Source: Paenibacillus wulumuqiensis (GTDB lineage Bacteria; Bacillota; Bacilli; Paenibacillales; Paenibacillaceae). Taken from it: DNA of 64,000 nt. The DNA lies in assembly GCF_000971965.1 (NCBI RefSeq), contig NZ_LAQP01000017.1:62001-126000 (forward strand). The letters run 5' to 3'. This document shows, piece after piece, positions 61,953 to 64,000 of the stretch. The notes beneath the pieces are model-generated. The model was not told the origin of the DNA. It did not search any database and saw nothing but the letters and a program-made list of their open reading frames with translations. The first letter of the stretch is position 1. Each line of letters opens with the position of its first letter. A program made the translations under genes and the position numbers.

Positions 61953-63356
61953 ATGAATCGCAATCAAATCGCAAGTCTGGTTATCCCCGTGATTTCTATC
62001 GCCTGCCTGCTGGGCAGCGGATTCCTGCTGCAGGCCAAAGGCCATGATCAGGTGACTCTGTCCCAATCTTCCCGCAGCGCTACACTCAGCTCCGACACGG
62101 TACATGTATCGTTCGAACAAGTTGGCGGCAAAGTGACTACTATTCCTTATCAGGAAGAAAAAATCGTCAAACAAGGCGATGTACTGATGAAGCTCGATTC
62201 CACCGATGTGGATCTGCAGATTGAACAGCTGCAAAAACAGATCCAGCAGTTCGATACCCAGATCCAACAGCAGGAACAATCAATCAAACTGGGCTATTCC
62301 AAAGCCACGACCCAGGAAAAGCAGGCTCAGCTCGCTATTGAACAGGCTCAGGTCAATCAGAGCAAGAGTCAGGCTGCACTGGAGGCATCCAAAGCGTCCC
62401 AGCGCCAGGCTGAAGCTGCACGCCGGCAGGCACAGTCTGCCCAGCGTCAGGCGGCCGCAGCCGAGAAGCAGGTTAATGACGGTTCCCGCAAGGAAGATAT
62501 GCAGCAGCAGCAGATCGCCGTACAATCCGCTGCCAAAAGTCTGCAAACCGCCCAGACCAGCTATGACCGGACCAAAAAGTTGTATGATGCCGGTCTGAGC
62601 AGCAAAGCCGAAATGGACAGTGCCGACAATGCATTGACCCTTGCCAAAAACCAGCTCAGCCAGCAGCAGGAAGTACTCTCCAAACTGAAAAACGGTGCGA
62701 CCGCCGAAGAACGCCAGCAGGCGAATGAGCGTACCCGCCAGGCTGCCGAACAGGTCAATCAGGCGACCGAGCAGGCAGGTCAGGCGGCTGTCAGCATCAT
62801 CCAGGCCCAGGATGAGATCGAAGCTTCCCGTATTGCAGCCGAGAATTCCACTACCCAGCTGGACACCGTCGCCCAGACCCGTCAACAGCTGGCCGATCAG
62901 GAATTGTCCGTCAAACTGCTCAAGCAGCAAAAAGCCGCCCAGCAGGTCGAACTTAAGACGCTGATGCTCAAAAAAGCTCGCCTCGTGCTCAAAGCTCCGC
63001 AAAACGGCAAGATTACCGCCATCAGCACCAAAGTCGGTGAAAATATCGCCCAGGGTACCCCCGTGATCACCCTGGAGACGAACGAAATGTACTTTGATCT
63101 CTATGTAAGTGAAGATCAGGCCAGCAAGTTCAAGGCTAATCAACAGGTACCGGTTCATCTGCCTGCACTTAACAAGGACATGCAGGGCAAAGTTCGCTAT
63201 GTGACGGCTGCACCGCAATTTGCCAACCTGCGTATGTCCCGGGAAAAAGGGGAAGCCGATATCGCCACCTTCCAGGTTCGCATTTATGTACCAAAAACCG
63301 GCTCGCTGCTGCCAGGCATGACCGCTGAGGTGAATACCGATGAAATCACTTCTTGA
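61953..63356 (+). CDS. HlyD/EmrA-type membrane fusion (adaptor) protein
   Basis: 467 residues: N-terminal membrane anchor (about 7-26), biotinyl-lipoyl-like half-motif GGKVTTIPYQEEKIVKQGDV near 60, a very long Gln/Ala-rich coiled-coil hairpin (about 85-345), second lipoyl half LKAPQNGKITAI, and a beta-barrel with NLRMSREKGEAD. It links or supports an exporter at the cell surface. ATG 61953 has AAGGAGAG; the frame to 61878 lacks a site. Overlaps the permease start by 17 bases. Confidence 0.92.
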   Translation: MNRNQIASLVIPVISIACLLGSGFLLQAKGHDQVTLSQSSRSATLSSDTVHVSFEQVGGKVTTIPYQEEKIVKQGDVLMKLDSTDVDLQIEQLQKQIQQFDTQIQQQEQSIKLGYSKATTQEKQAQLAIEQAQVNQSKSQAALEASKASQRQAEAARRQAQSAQRQAAAAEKQVNDGSRKEDMQQQQIAVQSAAKSLQTAQTSYDRTKKLYDAGLSSKAEMDSADNALTLAKNQLSQQQEVLSKLKNGATAEERQQANERTRQAAEQVNQATEQAGQAAVSIIQAQDEIEASRIAAENSTTQLDTVAQTRQQLADQELSVKLLKQQKAAQQVELKTLMLKKARLVLKAPQNGKITAISTKVGENIAQGTPVITLETNEMYFDLYVSEDQASKFKANQQVPVHLPALNKDMQGKVRYVTAAPQFANLRMSREKGEADIATFQVRIYVPKTGSLLPGMTAEVNTDEITS

Positions 63357-64000
63357 CGAATGGAATTACCTGGTCAAATCCAAATATCCGATTATCGCCA
63401 TCATGTTCCCGCTGATCGCTGTACTTGCATATACACTGCTGCTGCCGAGCAGCCAGATCAATGAATCCAGATTTGTGGTGGTGGACCAGGACAATACGGC
63501 CTACAGCCGTCAGCTGATTCAGAAAATCGATTCCTCCCAGTACATTCATGTCGCTCAGATCATCTCGTATGCCGAGCACCCGGAGGAATACTTTTATCAT
63601 GAGCAGTATCTGGCTGTAATTTCCCTGCCCAAGGGGCTTGAAGACAACCATAACCGGGCGGTATCCAACCGTATCGGCCTGATTCTCGATAACACCAACA
63701 CCCAGTCCGTGACCTTTATCCGGACAGCGATGCAGGAGATTACCGCTACGGAAAATATGCAGCTGTCCGTCCCTGCTCTGGCACGTACCGGTATGAGCAG
63801 CAGTCAGGCACAGGGTACGCTCAGCAATCTGGCAGTCGAAGTCCGGTCGCTGTTCAACCCGACGAGCAATTACCAGAACACGACCATTTTGACGTTTGTC
63901 TGCATGTTTTCCTTTATGATGCTGAATATCAATAGTCTGCCGATCGTGGCCCGGCTGCGGGTATCGCATCGGCTGGCCGGTGAGCTGCAGAATCCGTTTA
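63340..64000 (+). CDS. ABC-2 type exporter permease (cut by window edge)
   Basis: First 220 residues: a membrane helix at about 15-37, then a large extracytoplasmic domain (VVVDQDNTAYSRQLIQKI, VISLPKGLEDNH), and the start of a second helix near 188-206 (ILTFVCMFSFMMLNIN). This is the ABC-2/YhgE-like permease layout. It begins inside the HlyD gene end, so the two form one exporter with a third component probably right of the window. Confidence 0.9.
   Translation, partial: MKSLLDEWNYLVKSKYPIIAIMFPLIAVLAYTLLLPSSQINESRFVVVDQDNTAYSRQLIQKIDSSQYIHVAQIISYAEHPEEYFYHEQYLAVISLPKGLEDNHNRAVSNRIGLILDNTNTQSVTFIRTAMQEITATENMQLSVPALARTGMSSSQAQGTLSNLAVEVRSLFNPTSNYQNTTILTFVCMFSFMMLNINSLPIVARLRVSHRLAGELQNPF

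Overview
The window is a Gram-positive, low-GC-type Bacillota chromosome segment of intermediate GC content, most likely Paenibacillus or a close relative. The grounds are strong purine-rich ribosome binding sites, some TTG starts, MsmX-type sugar ABC importers without their own ATPase, YesM/YesN sensor pairs, a GlpP antiterminator, an aa3-type quinol oxidase and a yclNOPQ siderophore importer. I see no phage, insertion sequence, tRNA, rRNA or CRISPR array. Both ends cut genes (xylA on the left, an ABC-2 permease on the right).

Layout. 1-5.4 kb: xylA and xylR diverge from a region with a XylR operator and a CcpA (cre) site; then small unknown proteins, a lipoprotein and trxB. 5.7-10.1 kb: a leftward hexuronate/sugar-acid cluster (dehydrogenase, TIM-barrel isomerase, kduD, DeoR regulator, kduI), preceded by three direct repeats that look like a DeoR operator. 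10.5-15.5 kb: a rightward two-component system, a GtrB/GtrA lipid-linked sugar pair and galU, suggesting cell-surface glycosylation. 15.6-19.7 kb: qoxABCD menaquinol oxidase with a Rex-like palindrome upstream.

20.6-34.4 kb: a glycan-use locus read leftward: YesM-type sensor kinase, YesN-type AraC response regulator, two permeases, two tandem near-identical binding lipoproteins, a GH95 alpha-fucosidase and a GH1 beta-glucosidase. Two promoters in it carry cre-like sites. The arrangement suggests import and intracellular cleavage of a fucosylated plant oligosaccharide.

34.8-40.2 kb: mixed housekeeping and stress genes (peptide deformylase, MarR, thioredoxin-like protein, esterase, ZIP-like transporter, aldo-keto reductase, YwbE). 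40.2-41.1 kb is an 880-base gene-free stretch with a promoter-like sequence, tandem 29-base repeats, a 107-base imperfect hairpin, an inverted copy of one hairpin arm and two terminators; it is the best candidate here for something undescribed (a structured RNA or a MITE-like element). 41.1-44.3 kb: a second sugar ABC importer.

44.7-48.5 kb: the yclNOPQ iron-siderophore importer with two Fur boxes. 48.8-51.5 kb: YqkE-like, a CBS/CorC membrane protein and a small membrane protein. 51.8-58.4 kb: a glycerol regulon (glpD, glpF, glpK, glpP). Both glpD and glpFK have a promoter with a cre-like site and then an untranslated leader containing an intrinsic terminator, the arrangement controlled by GlpP. 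An orphan Fur-boxed siderophore-binding lipoprotein sits inside this cluster. 58.5-64 kb: a DJ-1/PfpI protein, a BASS transporter, an Rrf2 regulator, and a MarR-HlyD-ABC-2 efflux operon with two related palindromes that could be MarR operators.
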